From the NCBI RefSeq assembly GCF_017873415.1, contig NZ_JAGGKD010000005.1:1-64000 (forward strand): DNA of 64,000 bases. Direction: 5' to 3'. The position numbers were made by a program, and so were the translations under genes. This document shows positions 42,783 through 52,600 of this stretch, in pieces. The notes below the pieces were generated by a model. That model was not told where the DNA came from. It ran no database searches and saw only the letters and a program-made list of their open reading frames with translations. The first letter of the stretch is position 1; the number at the start of each line of letters is the position of its first letter. The DNA is from Methanolobus bombayensis (GTDB lineage Archaea > Halobacteriota > Methanosarcinia > Methanosarcinales > Methanosarcinaceae).

Positions 42783-43412
42783 CTATTCTTCGTCTGTATC
42801 GATGTTTTCCATTTCATCAAGGAATTTTTTGACAATTGACTCGAGCTTCAGTATCTGCCTGTAGTAACGGGCAACTATTTCCATTTCACTTGTAGTTTTA
42901 TCTGATCCGTCACGCTCGTATTTTTTGATGATATCCGGTAATATCTTTTTTGATGGAAGGATTACATTATCATATTTCATTCGCAGTGCCTGTGCACCGA
43001 TAGCTGCAAGATTCTTGTCAAGGAAAAAGAAAGCTTTTTTTGAACCTGGCTTTTTGAATCTTTTTATGATATGGAATTGTGAGAGGTTTTTCATAGCAGT
43101 ACTGACGGCTGATAAACTGTATCCGGTTTCTATAGATATCTCTTCAAGTGACATTTCTTCAGGCTCTATGAAAAGCACTCCGACAATTCTTGAAGAGATT
43201 TCGTCAAAACCCTCAGATTTTAAGTTCTGTGTTATGAGTTCTGTAAATTCTTGCTTTGGGCTTTCCAGATCAGAAGGTATCCAGAATACATTCCCGGGTT
43301 CCCTTTTTCTTGTAGGATAGAGCAAAGATGATCGTTCTCTTGTATTACTACCTCTTTCATCACCTGGACGAAGGGGTGTAAGCTTTGCTGTCTTTTTTTC
43401 TTTGTCACCCAT
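42783..43412 (-). CDS. GbsR/MarR-type winged-helix regulator
   Basis: This 209-residue protein has a basic, probably disordered N-terminus (residues 1-45), then a GbsR-like winged helix at about 65-140: EEMSLEEISIETGYSLSAVS is the helix-turn-helix and FHIIKRFKKPGSKKAFFFLD the wing. A C-terminal coiled coil (EMEIVARYYRQILKLESIV) should dimerise it. COG1510 proteins regulate osmoprotectant uptake in several prokaryotes, but no such genes are nearby. The ATG has GAGG eight bases upstream. Two short palindromes lie just upstream of the start and may be its own operator. Confidence 0.8.
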   Translation of the reverse strand: MGDKEKKTAKLTPLRPGDERGSNTRERSSLLYPTRKREPGNVFWIPSDLESPKQEFTELITQNLKSEGFDEISSRIVGVLFIEPEEMSLEEISIETGYSLSAVSTAMKNLSQFHIIKRFKKPGSKKAFFFLDKNLAAIGAQALRMKYDNVILPSKKILPDIIKKYERDGSDKTTSEMEIVARYYRQILKLESIVKKFLDEMENIDTDEE

Positions 43413-43440
43413 GGAACTGCCTCAATATCGAAATTGTCGG

Positions 43441-43478
43441 ACATTTAAAAATGTGCAAAAATACGATATTTTAGTCAT
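43441..43478 (-). promoter_or_regulatory. Promoter with palindromes upstream of the GbsR-type gene
   Basis: Two inverted repeats lie about 30-60 bases before the start codon. ACATTT-AA-AAATGT is at 43441-43454; AAAATA-CGA-TATTTT is at 43458-43472. The second overlaps the AT-rich stretch that should serve as TATA box on the reverse strand. Autoregulation is an inference. Confidence 0.4.
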
Positions 43479-43582
43479 GAATTCCATGCCTATAATGTTT
43501 TCTATGAAAAAAGTGCTGGAACTTGCCAATTTCAGTTGTTTTATAAAAGTTTGTTCCGAATCTGCAAAGTTTGTTCGATCTG

Positions 43583-43870
43583 TTATTCATCGATTATTTT
43601 CCACGTATAGTTAAGCCCTGACCCCATTCTTATCAATGAGGCTACTAGTATTGCTTCATCGATTTCCTCTTCTGAAATTCCTGCTTCTTTTGCAAGTTTT
43701 CTATTTACTGAAAAACATTTGTCACAACCAACTGCAACAGCACTTGCAATTACAAGGAGTTTCTTGGTTCTGCTGTCGATCGCACCATCTTTCATAATGT
43801 TTTTTTTCATTGCAGAAAAGCCGATCTTCCTATCAATTTCGTCAAATTTTTCCAGGTTATTCATTATCAT
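43583..43870 (-). CDS. AhpD/carboxymuconolactone-decarboxylase-like protein
   Basis: This 95-residue protein has the AhpD-like helical fold with a CxxC redox motif, AVGCDKCFSVNRKLAKEAG, followed by ISEEEIDEAILVASLIRMGSG. In AhpD the CxxC cysteines and the downstream His act as a peroxidase/reductase. Here the position usually held by that His is a Val/Asn (SVNRKLAKEA), so activity may differ. Its start overlaps the stop of the ArsR-type gene by four bases (ATGA, 43867-43870), so the two are coupled and the regulator probably controls this gene. A second ATG six bases inside is equally possible as start. The likely role is thiol redox or peroxide defence. Confidence 0.8.
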   Translation of the reverse strand: MIMNNLEKFDEIDRKIGFSAMKKNIMKDGAIDSRTKKLLVIASAVAVGCDKCFSVNRKLAKEAGISEEEIDEAILVASLIRMGSGLNYTWKIIDE

Positions 43871-44202
43871 GTCTCCTCTACATTTTCAAGAAAAGCTTCT
43901 CCTCTTGGTGATATCTGATACATTAGCGGCTCACTGTTCTCAACTCTGTCCACGTAAAGAGCATTTTCCAGCATTTCAACGTGAAACTTCGCCATAGAGC
44001 TATTGAGGCTCAGATTATCCCCTATCTCCACAACACTAAGAGAGTTATTATTCAACATTTTGAGGATCTTGCGACGTGTAGGATTTTGCATTGTCTGGAG
44101 TCCTATCTTATGATCTTCAGTAGGATTTGTCTTCAGTCTTCCTTCTTTCTCTAACCTGTTGAGCCATTCCTGTTTTTTCGTTAAAGTGTCCTTTCCACTC
44201 AT
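43867..44202 (-). CDS. ArsR-family winged-helix repressor
   Basis: This 111-residue protein has a winged helix in residues 35-105: MQNPTRRKILKMLNNNSLSV, then EIGDNLSLNSSMAKFHVEML as helix-turn-helix, and a short wing (VDRVENSEPLMYQISPRG). It has no cysteines, so it is not a classic ArsR metal sensor. The first 30 residues are charged and helical. AGGTGG lies five bases before the ATG. It is the first gene of a two-gene operon with the AhpD-like protein. A compound palindrome right next to its TATA box makes autoregulation likely. Confidence 0.82.
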   Translation of the reverse strand: MSGKDTLTKKQEWLNRLEKEGRLKTNPTEDHKIGLQTMQNPTRRKILKMLNNNSLSVVEIGDNLSLNSSMAKFHVEMLENALYVDRVENSEPLMYQISPRGEAFLENVEET

Positions 44203-44226
44203 TTGACCACCTGTTTATATTTTAAA

Positions 44227-44262
44227 TTACTGAACTTTCAGTAATCACTGAAATTTATAAAA
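44227..44262 (-). promoter_or_regulatory. TATA box with overlapping palindromic operators for the ArsR/AhpD operon
   Basis: On the reverse strand a TATA box (plus-strand reading TTTATAAAA, 44254-44262) is followed at once by two overlapping inverted repeats. One is TTACTGAA-CT-TTCAGTAA at 44227-44244; the other is TTTCAGT-AATC-ACTGAAA at 44236-44253. They share the central TTCAGT half and cover the region between TATA and the likely transcript start, the classic place for repression. Confidence 0.7.
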
Positions 44263-44382
44263 CTTTAATTTATTTAATGTTATGGGTCAAGCTCGATCAC
44301 CTGAAATAGGAGTACAAAAACTATTATTTCCCGGCTCTGACAATTAACAAGGATTGCATGCGTCACAATCATCATTAGGTTT

Positions 44383-47300
44383 GAGTGTTTGATGGGAGCT
44401 GTTATTTTTTATATCAATACTATGTATTATGTTCGCTAAAAAATATATGAAAGTAAGTGGATATTGTAAAGCTGGTTTACAGCAAGGTACGATGCAATCA
44501 GTTTGAGAGATGCAGATTGAGAGGTATCTCAAAAGTAAAGTTACTACCTTTTCCAGGTTCACTTATTACATCGATAGTTCCACCATGGAGCTCTATGAAC
44601 TTTTTAGTGAGTGCAAGTCCAATTCCTGCTCCACTATATTTTCGGGCAATGGAACCATCTATCTGAAGCAATGGCTTGAATATAGTTTCAAGATCGTCTT
44701 TATTTATTCCTATTCCAGTATCAGTTACTGATATTTGCAGCATATGGCCGGATGTTGAGGTCTCGATGGTAACTGCTCCTCCCTGGCCTGTGAACTTGAC
44801 AGCATTTTCAAGAAGGTTGTGTATTATCTGGGTCAGTTTATATTCATCTGCATAAAAGGTCCCAATTGCTTCTTTTCTTTTAAATGAAAGGTTGATACTC
44901 TTATCTGCTGCCCTTTTTGAGATCAGCATGATTATTTCATTGATAAGAGAATCCAGTGTTATCTTTTTAAGATTAAGATTTTCCAGGTCATTGATCTCAT
45001 ATCTGGAGAAATCGATAATTTTATTAATCAGGTCAAGAAGGTCTTTCCCACTGGTATTGATGTACTCAATATACTTTTTTTGTTCATCGCTAAGTCCTTT
45101 ATACTCCTGCTGCAACAGCACATCTGAAAAACCAATTACTGCGGTAAGTGGTGTTCTCAGTTCATGTGATACATTCTTCATAAATTCACTTTTGATACGG
45201 TTTGTATCTTCAGATATGATCTTTGAATATATCAAAGCCTCTTCTGCCATTTTTCTTTCTGTGATATCCCAGTTTGTTCCTATTATTTTTAATGGTGTTC
45301 CGTTTGTATCACGTTTGACAATGGAATGTGCTTCCAGAAAACGAATATCTCCTTTAGGGGTGATTATACGAAATTCTGTTTTAAAGTCTTTTATTCCGGA
45401 AATTGCATCATTAAGCTCTTTCAGAGCTTTTTCTACATCATCCGGATGAACTCTTTTTTCCCAGTAATTGAACTCTCCTGTAAACTTACCTGGATCGGAT
45501 CCGTATAATTCATGCATTTTTTTATCCCATATAAGGGAATTAGTTTTGAAATCCCATTCCCATATGCCGATTTCAGCACTTTTTGTTGCAAGAGAAAGTC
45601 TTTGAGTTGCAGAACCAAGCATTTCTTCTGCATTTATCCTATCACTAATATCAGTGTGTACTCCAAGGAAAAGGTTATCTGAAAGACTTACTATGTCCAG
45701 TGACCAGTAGCCTCTTGTACCATCCTTTTTTATGAATGGCAATTCAGTAGAAAGGTATCCTTTTTCGTGTAATTCATGGAACAGTTTTTCATAGCTGTAT
45801 TTTTCTTCAGGTGGAAAAGTATCTTTCTGGTTCATTGATAGCAATTCTTCCCTGGTGTAACCTGTTATCTTACATGCTGCCGGATTCACGTCTATATACT
45901 GCCCGGTGTCATCCGCCACAATAATTGCGCTGGGTGAATTATCCACATAACTACGGAATTTTCTTTCATTTTCCTTGAAAGCTTCCTCTGCTTTTCTTCT
46001 TTCTATTTCTGCAGCAGCGCGTGAAGCAAAACTACTGAGTATGGAATACAAGTGTTCAGAACGTTCCATTGGTTTTTCGTCAATTATTGCAAGTAATCCA
46101 ATTATCTCATTGGAATTGTTCTTTAGTGGAAGTCCCCAGTAACTTTCTGCTTTCAATCGTTGAAGTGTCCGGCTTTTCGGGAAGAATTGTTGTACGTTTG
46201 AAGGACAGAACCATTCTCCGTTCAGGATTACATTTTCACATAGAGTTCCTGTAATTTTGAAATCAAAGTCTTCTGTGTAATTTCCATGGCTCCATACTGC
46301 AATCGTAGATGCTTTTTCTCCTCCTTCTGTGCAGTATTCAGCCAGAAACGCAGTGTCAATATTCTGAGAAACAGAAAGTTGACGGACAAGGATCCTGAAT
46401 ATATTATCTCCACGTTCAAATCCTGTTTCAGCAATGGTGGTCAAGGTGTCTCTGAAATTTTTTCTTTCGGTTATATCACGAACAATTGCAAGTACATTAT
46501 CTTCATAAAGAGGACTCAGCCTTGCTTCGAAAAAGGACTTTTTCCCATTGCTGCTGAGCTGATATTCAACTGTCTGCATACTCCCTGAATCTATACATTT
46601 GTTGCACATTTCTATATACTTACTTGCTTCTTCATCAGAGAATACATCTTTTATGTTCGAACCAATTATATTCTCAAAAGGAACCGCAGGCTTTGAGTCA
46701 TCTCCCGGATAGTATTCTCTGCAATATCCTTCCCTGTCAATAACAAATAGCATATCGGGTAATGTATCGATTATCGCTTTATCCCTTTCAGCCTGCAGCT
46801 TATGTATTGTTTCTGCTTTTTTGCGTTCAGTTACATCTGTTATTATGGTTGCAAACTGACCTTTTCGCGGCCTGTATGCTACAACTTCGTAGAACCTGTC
46901 AAGTTCCTGTGAATAATTTTCATAAAATAAGGGTTCACCGGATAATGCTACATTTCCGTATTTATCTATCCAGTAATCTTCGGTATTAGGTAATACTTCA
47001 AGAACAGTTCTGCCAATGATAGCTTCTTTTTTAAGGCCCGTTATTCTTTCAAAACTATCATTTACGTCAAGGAAGCGATAATCTATAACTTTTCCATCAT
47101 AATTCGTAATTATTTCATGAACTGCAAGCCCCTGCTGCATTCCGGAAACCAGTGTTCTGAACTTTTCCTCGCTTTCCCTTAGTGTTGTTTCAGCTTTTTT
47201 CCTTTCAGAGATATCAGTACATACACAAAGTACAAGGGTCTTATTTTCATAATAAATATTACTTGAACTTATTGACACATCAAAAGTACTTCCATCCTTA

Positions 47301-48094
47301 CGGCGATATATGGTTTCCAGATCCTCACCAGACATTCCAACGGAAGTTATTATTTTTTCCAGCTCACTTCTGGTCCATTTTGCATCCCAGTCCCATACAT
47401 GTAATTGTTTCACTTCATCAAGAGAATAACCAAGCATATTAGCATAACTCTGGTTAGCATCATAAACACCACCTTTTTGGTCAAGAATGACAATCCCATC
47501 TCTTGATTGATTTATCAGAATATTCCATCTATTTGCTGCTTCTGACAGTTTTTCTTCATTCCTTTTCCTTTCAGTTATGTCAAGAGCTGTGAATGTTACT
47601 CCTTTTTTCAGATCGTTTAAATCAATGGGCGTTGAGGAAAGTAACACATCAATGATGGTCCCATCTTTTTTTATCCATCTTGTTTCAACTGTTCCTGTTC
47701 CTTGTTCAGCTATCTGACGATATTTTTCAGAACCTACATATTCAAAATCAGAATCAGTTGGATATAATTTTCTGGCACTGTACCCTATAAGTTCTGTCTC
47801 AGTGTAGCCGGTCATCTCGCATATTCGGGAGTTAACCTCAGTAAGAATCCTCTCAGATACAACTCCTATTCCGATGGGTGCGGCTTTGAATATACTTCTG
47901 AGTCTTTTCTCACTTTCAGATAAGCCGTTGGGTTCACTTTTTATGTTTTTATGTAACCTGGCTGTTTCACCCATATTTATCACTCTATGGAATTTCCGGC
48001 ACAGATCTTTTATCAATCCACAGTTTCTTTATTTGATCATCAAAATAAGACTTCTCTTCAAAATTGATGTATGAGTGTTTGATGTGAGCAGTTA
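44383..48094. repeat. Near-identical 22-base repeats on both sides of a kinase gene
   Basis: A 22-base sequence beginning GAGTGTTTGATG occurs at 44383-44404 and at 48073-48094 in the same orientation, with two mismatches. The copies lie just outside the kinase gene's 3' and 5' ends, 3.7 kb apart. They may mark a past duplication or insertion, or be shared regulatory sites. Confidence 0.55.
44498..47974 (-). CDS. Multi-PAS/GAF sensor histidine kinase
   Basis: This 1158-residue soluble kinase, counting from ATG 47974, has no membrane segment. Four PAS domains come first (KRLRSIFKAAPIGIGVV, RWNILINQSRDGIVILDQKG, KFRTLVSGMQQGLAVHE, AIIDTLPDMLFVIDREG). A GAF domain (EYCTEGGEKASTIAVWSHGN) follows, then two more PAS domains (KFRSYVDNSPSAIIVADDTG, RLSLATKSAEIGIWEWDF). 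The histidine box is KNVSHELRTPLTAVIGFS and the ATPase domain carries NLLENAVKFTG, DTGIGI and GAGIGLALTKKFIELHGG. Start 47974 has GAGTGAT five bases upstream and is better than the ATG at 48016. It probably senses cytoplasmic redox or small-molecule signals. No response regulator lies nearby, so the partner is elsewhere. Confidence 0.9.
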   Translation of the reverse strand: MGETARLHKNIKSEPNGLSESEKRLRSIFKAAPIGIGVVSERILTEVNSRICEMTGYTETELIGYSARKLYPTDSDFEYVGSEKYRQIAEQGTGTVETRWIKKDGTIIDVLLSSTPIDLNDLKKGVTFTALDITERKRNEEKLSEAANRWNILINQSRDGIVILDQKGGVYDANQSYANMLGYSLDEVKQLHVWDWDAKWTRSELEKIITSVGMSGEDLETIYRRKDGSTFDVSISSSNIYYENKTLVLCVCTDISERKKAETTLRESEEKFRTLVSGMQQGLAVHEIITNYDGKVIDYRFLDVNDSFERITGLKKEAIIGRTVLEVLPNTEDYWIDKYGNVALSGEPLFYENYSQELDRFYEVVAYRPRKGQFATIITDVTERKKAETIHKLQAERDKAIIDTLPDMLFVIDREGYCREYYPGDDSKPAVPFENIIGSNIKDVFSDEEASKYIEMCNKCIDSGSMQTVEYQLSSNGKKSFFEARLSPLYEDNVLAIVRDITERKNFRDTLTTIAETGFERGDNIFRILVRQLSVSQNIDTAFLAEYCTEGGEKASTIAVWSHGNYTEDFDFKITGTLCENVILNGEWFCPSNVQQFFPKSRTLQRLKAESYWGLPLKNNSNEIIGLLAIIDEKPMERSEHLYSILSSFASRAAAEIERRKAEEAFKENERKFRSYVDNSPSAIIVADDTGQYIDVNPAACKITGYTREELLSMNQKDTFPPEEKYSYEKLFHELHEKGYLSTELPFIKKDGTRGYWSLDIVSLSDNLFLGVHTDISDRINAEEMLGSATQRLSLATKSAEIGIWEWDFKTNSLIWDKKMHELYGSDPGKFTGEFNYWEKRVHPDDVEKALKELNDAISGIKDFKTEFRIITPKGDIRFLEAHSIVKRDTNGTPLKIIGTNWDITERKMAEEALIYSKIISEDTNRIKSEFMKNVSHELRTPLTAVIGFSDVLLQQEYKGLSDEQKKYIEYINTSGKDLLDLINKIIDFSRYEINDLENLNLKKITLDSLINEIIMLISKRAADKSINLSFKRKEAIGTFYADEYKLTQIIHNLLENAVKFTGQGGAVTIETSTSGHMLQISVTDTGIGINKDDLETIFKPLLQIDGSIARKYSGAGIGLALTKKFIELHGGTIDVISEPGKGSNFTFEIPLNLHLSN

Positions 48095-48320
48095 ACATAG
48101 GAGAATATTATTTTGTCCGATCTTCAAATGTAATTATGCGAGGGAATCTCCTGTATTTACATTTGACATTAAGAAGTATATATTTATTTTGCTATCTTTT
48201 AGTTAGTATATATTGCACATTTGTATTGAACAATCTGTATAATAACATCAGATGTCTGGTTTTTGAAAGATTGGAAAACCTTTTATTTCCTGATTTCCAA
48301 ATTTGAAAGGGGGTTAACAA
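47975..48320. other. Divergent intergenic region between kinase and dehydrogenase genes
   Basis: These 346 bases must carry two promoters. On the forward strand TATA-like AAGTATATATTTATTTTG lies at about 48174-48191 and AGTATATATTGC near 48205-48216. An inverted repeat of 10 bases (TCAAATGTAA at 48124-48133, TTACATTTGA at 48157-48166) with a 23-base spacer sits between the genes and could be a shared operator or a hairpin. A copy of the 22-base kinase-flanking repeat lies at 48073-48094. No small gene was found. Confidence 0.45.
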
Positions 48321-49502
48321 GTGGAAATCAGTTCAGGGAAGAAAATCTGGTGGATAGTTTTTGTATTTATAGCAATTATCGCAATCATTATCCTGTCTGC
48401 CAATTATCTGGGTGTTCGCCCGACAGTTACAGGCTCAGGAGTTGATGGAATTACTTTACCTGAGGGCTTTGTTATCGATGTATATGCTGATGATCTTGGC
48501 AAGTCTCTGCTTTCTTTCGGTGGTCCGTCCCCCGGTCCCCGCATGATGATGATAAAAGATGGCCTTCTCTTTGTCTCTATTCCTAACAAAGGAATCATAG
48601 CAATCCTCCCGGACAGGAATAATGATAACAATGCCGATGAACTTCTGATTTTCATTCAGGACCTTAATAATCCACATGGAATTGACTACTATGATGGCTG
48701 GTATTACATTGCAGAGGAAAGCAGAGTTATTCGTGTAAGGGATGATGATGGAGACCTTGTAGCTGATAATAACAGCCTTGAAGTGTTGATAGATAATCTT
48801 CCAACAGGAGGACATTACACAAGGACCATCAAAGTTCATGATGGTGAACTGTACCTGAGCATGGGTTCTTCATGTAATGTCTGTGATGAGTCCAATGAAA
48901 TGAGAGCTGCCATATCAAAAAGTGATCTTGATGGCAGTAATCTGACAATATTTGCAAGCGGACTTCGTAATTCTGTAGGTCTGGAATTCCATCCTGAGAC
49001 AGGTGAATTATACGCAACTGAAAACGGAAGGGACTGGCTTGGTGACAACACTCCGCCTGATGAGATCAACCTGATAGTTGAAGGCGGTGATTATGGATGG
49101 CCGGACTGTTATGGTAAGAATATCTTTGACACTGATTTCAATAATAGTAGGTACACCGGAAATCCCTGTAATGAGAGAGGTAAAATCCCGAGTTTAATTG
49201 ACCTTCAGGCTCATTCCGCACCACTTGGACTGACATTTTATGATGGTGACATGTTCCCTGAAGAATATCAGGATGATCTGTTTGTGTGCTACCACGGTTC
49301 CTGGAACCGTAAAGAACCTACCGGATACAAGATCGTCAATATTGACATGGATACTCATCAGGTCAATGATTTTGCAACAGGATGGCTCAAGGCAGCAACA
49401 ATAAGCGGCAGGCCGGTTGATGTGATCGTTGCGGATGATGGTTCGCTTTTTGTGAGTGATGACAATGCGGGGAAGATATACAGGATACGTTATGAAGGCT
49501 GA
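48321..49502 (+). CDS. Membrane-anchored sorbosone/glucose-dehydrogenase-like beta-propeller
   Basis: This 393-residue protein has an N-terminal membrane anchor (KIWWIVFVFIAIIAIIILSA) and an outside beta-propeller of the PQQ-dependent sorbosone/glucose dehydrogenase family. Diagnostic blocks are LPEGFVIDVYADDL, NNPHGIDYYDGWYYIAEE, ASGLRNSVGLEFHPETGELY, PDEINLIVEGGDYGWPDC and HSAPLGLTFYDG then CYHGSWNRKEPTGYKIV. An Asp-rich stretch (RDDDGDLVADNN) should bind calcium. Methanogens are not known to make PQQ, and nothing here suggests a PQQ pathway, so the enzyme may use another function or an imported cofactor. GTG is the start: GGGGGT lies six bases before it. Confidence 0.85.
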   Translation: MEISSGKKIWWIVFVFIAIIAIIILSANYLGVRPTVTGSGVDGITLPEGFVIDVYADDLGKSLLSFGGPSPGPRMMMIKDGLLFVSIPNKGIIAILPDRNNDNNADELLIFIQDLNNPHGIDYYDGWYYIAEESRVIRVRDDDGDLVADNNSLEVLIDNLPTGGHYTRTIKVHDGELYLSMGSSCNVCDESNEMRAAISKSDLDGSNLTIFASGLRNSVGLEFHPETGELYATENGRDWLGDNTPPDEINLIVEGGDYGWPDCYGKNIFDTDFNNSRYTGNPCNERGKIPSLIDLQAHSAPLGLTFYDGDMFPEEYQDDLFVCYHGSWNRKEPTGYKIVNIDMDTHQVNDFATGWLKAATISGRPVDVIVADDGSLFVSDDNAGKIYRIRYEG

Positions 49503-49653
49503 AAAAGGAACTACTTTAATATAAGAGTTTGATACAGTTATAGTGGAGTCGTTTATTTCATTCCGATTGCGATATTGGATTCCACATTCATATTAGCGGG
49601 GTTATATAATTACTATACAGAATATCCGGTCAGATATTGATTTTACAGAGGAT

Positions 49654-52600
49654 TTGACACAGGGCAATTCATTCTCCCTGCTTTATGACACAACAGACCA
49701 ACTTGTAGATGTTGTTGCTTCCTTTTTTGATGCTGGACTCAGTAACAATGAGTGTTGCCTCTGGGGTGTAGCGGGACAGCTTGATATCGATGATGTGAAA
49801 GACCTGCTCAGGGATGCAGGACTTGATGTTGACAGATATGTTGAGAATGGACAACTGATATTCTCAGAATGCAATGAATGTTACATTGCCGGAGAAGGCT
49901 CTGTTTCTGACATGGACCTTCTGAAATGGCAGGAGATATACAACATTGCAATGGCTGAAGGTTACAATGGCCTGCGTATAGTTGACAAATTCACGATTGT
50001 AGATGGCGATTCCTGGGACAGCTTTGTGGAATATGAAAAACAGGCCATGGGACTTATCAGGACTAAGAAGATCACAGGTCTTTTTGCTTTTCTCCTCGAA
50101 GCACGTTCAAGGACGGAAATGATTGAAATTATCAGCATGCATGACGGGACCATTATTGAGAAAAATAGCAGGTGGACACTGCTTCAGAGTTCTTCCTCAT
50201 GCAAGACAATTAGCAGGAGTCAGTATTTCAGGGATGAGATCCTTGAAAATGTGTGGACAGGTTTCTGGGCTGTCGATGAAAATGACAAGATCGTCTTCTT
50301 CAATAAGGGTATGGAATCTATATCCGGCCTGTCTAAAAGTGATGTATGCGGAAAGAAACTGACAAATTTCATACCTCAAAGTATTGAGGGTGAAGATCCC
50401 GGATTTGCAGATGTTTTCCAGGCAGTAAAGGAAGACCTGCAATCAAGAAGTTATGACGTTTTCCCATTTGTCAAACCCGACGGTCAGTTCATTTATCATA
50501 GTGGCTTTTTACTTCCTCTCACAGATGATGAGGGTAATTACAGTGGTATGATAGGTACTATAGGCAAGCTTGTGGAGCAGACAATCAACCATGAAACATT
50601 GCGTGATAAATTCAAATCAATAGAAAAACTGGAAGATATATACAGAAAAAGTCCTGTTGTGGCATTTCTATGGAGTGCGGAAATGGGCTGGCCTGTTGCT
50701 TTTGTTTCTGAGAATATCTCACAGTTCGGTTATACTCCCGAGGATCTGACTTCAGGTAAAATGAATTACGGAGACATAATCCATCCTGATGATCAGTATT
50801 ATGTACGCAGCGGTGTAGAAGAGCTTGAAATTCAGGGAAAGATGTTCTTCTCAAAGGAATATCGTCTTATGACAAAGTCCGGCAAGGTACGCTGGGTTAC
50901 GGAAAGATCACACCTTATAAGAGATAAAAAAGGGAATCCTGCTTATTACCAGGGCATAATAATAGATATCACTAAAAGGAAAAAGGCAGAAGAAACCGCT
51001 CTTAATTCTGAGAAAAAATACCGTCTCATTTTTGAGAATTCCCCTCTTGGTATTTTCCATTTCAATGAAAAAGGAATTATCACTCATTGTAATGAAAAAT
51101 TCCTGAAAATAATGGAGCTGAAAAGTAAAGAAGATATCATTGGTTTTGACCTTGGAGCATCAATTGTAGATAAAAATATGAAAAAAGCAGTTGATGATGC
51201 GCTTTCAAGAAAACAGGGTTTCTTTGAAGGTGAATATCACACGGTTTCTACTGATATTACAATCTACATAAAAGCATATTACAGTCCTAATATTGCAGAA
51301 GATGGTTCCTTCCTTGGTGGGATAGGTGTTTTTGAGGACATATCCGAAAAGAAGAGAGCCGAAGATGCCGTACTTGAGGCTGAAAAGAAATACCGCCTTA
51401 TCTTTGAGAACTCTCCTGTAGGGATTTTCCATTTCAATGCAGAGGGTATTGTCACCCATTGTAATGAGAAGTTCCTTCAGATCATAGGAGTGAAAAATAA
51501 GGACTATGTTATTGGTTTTAATATGGTCACTCAGATACAGGATAAGGATATGAAAAAGGCTATTTCGGATGTCCTTTCAAGAAAAACAGGTCATTTTGAA
51601 GGTAAATACCATACTGTCATAAGCGGCAAGGAGCTTTATCTCAAAGCAGATTATAGTCCTAATGTTGCAGATGATGGCACTCTTTTGGGAGGTATTGGTA
51701 TCTATGGCGATGTTTCTATTCGTAAAAAGGCAGAAGAGGCTTTGCGGCTTGATGAATCCCGCCTGGAAGCATTACTGAAGATAAGTCATGTCACAGATCT
51801 ATCTCTGCGAAGTGTAGCAGATTTTGTGCAGGAAGAAGCTGTACGCTTGACCCAGAGTAAGATAGGTTATCTTGCATTTCTCAATGATTCCGGTGCCAAG
51901 CTTACAATTTATTCATGGTCTCAGAGTATCATGGACAAATGTAAGGTTAAGGGAAGGAAGCTTGAATACCCGATCGAGGAAATAGGTCTCTGGGGGGAAC
52001 CTATCAGGCAGAGAAAAGCTGTGATTGTAAATGATTTCGATGCTCCCAATCCATTGAAACATGGTTACCCTGAAGGTCACATCAGACTTAAGCGTTACAT
52101 GAGCATCCCTATATTTGACGGGAAGAAGATCGTAGGTGTTGCCGGTGTTGGTAATAAGGAAGCTGATTACGATAAAACGGATGTAAGGCAGCTTACATTG
52201 TTCATGGAAGGCATGTGGAAACTTATCCAGCGCCAGAAATCAGAAGATACTTTGCGTGAGTATGCAGACGAGCTTTCCAAGGTCAATAAGGAGCTTTCAA
52301 AGACCAATGAAGAACTTTCACAGGCTAACGAGGAATTGAAATCCCTGGACAGGATGAAGGATGATTTCCTCTCGAATGTAAGTCATGAATTCAAGACCCC
52401 TCTGACATCCATTCAGGGATACAGCCAGCTTATTTCTGACGGAACACTTGGTGATGTGAATGAACAGCAGCAAAAGGCTGTGGAGACTGTGCTCAGGAAT
52501 TCAGAACGGCTTAGAAGACTTGTGGATTCTTTGTTATATCTGAGCCGTGCACAGTCCGGTAAACTGAACTATTCTTTTGAAATGCTTGATATCGGGGACA

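Noticed and set aside
44892-45449. 185-residue frame opposite the multi-PAS kinase
   Set aside because: It is Ser/Ile/Leu-rich, has no motif, and is the reverse of conserved kinase and PAS sequence.
44383-48094. Transposon with direct-repeat ends
   Set aside because: The 22-base copies are direct rather than inverted, and there is no transposase or target duplication.
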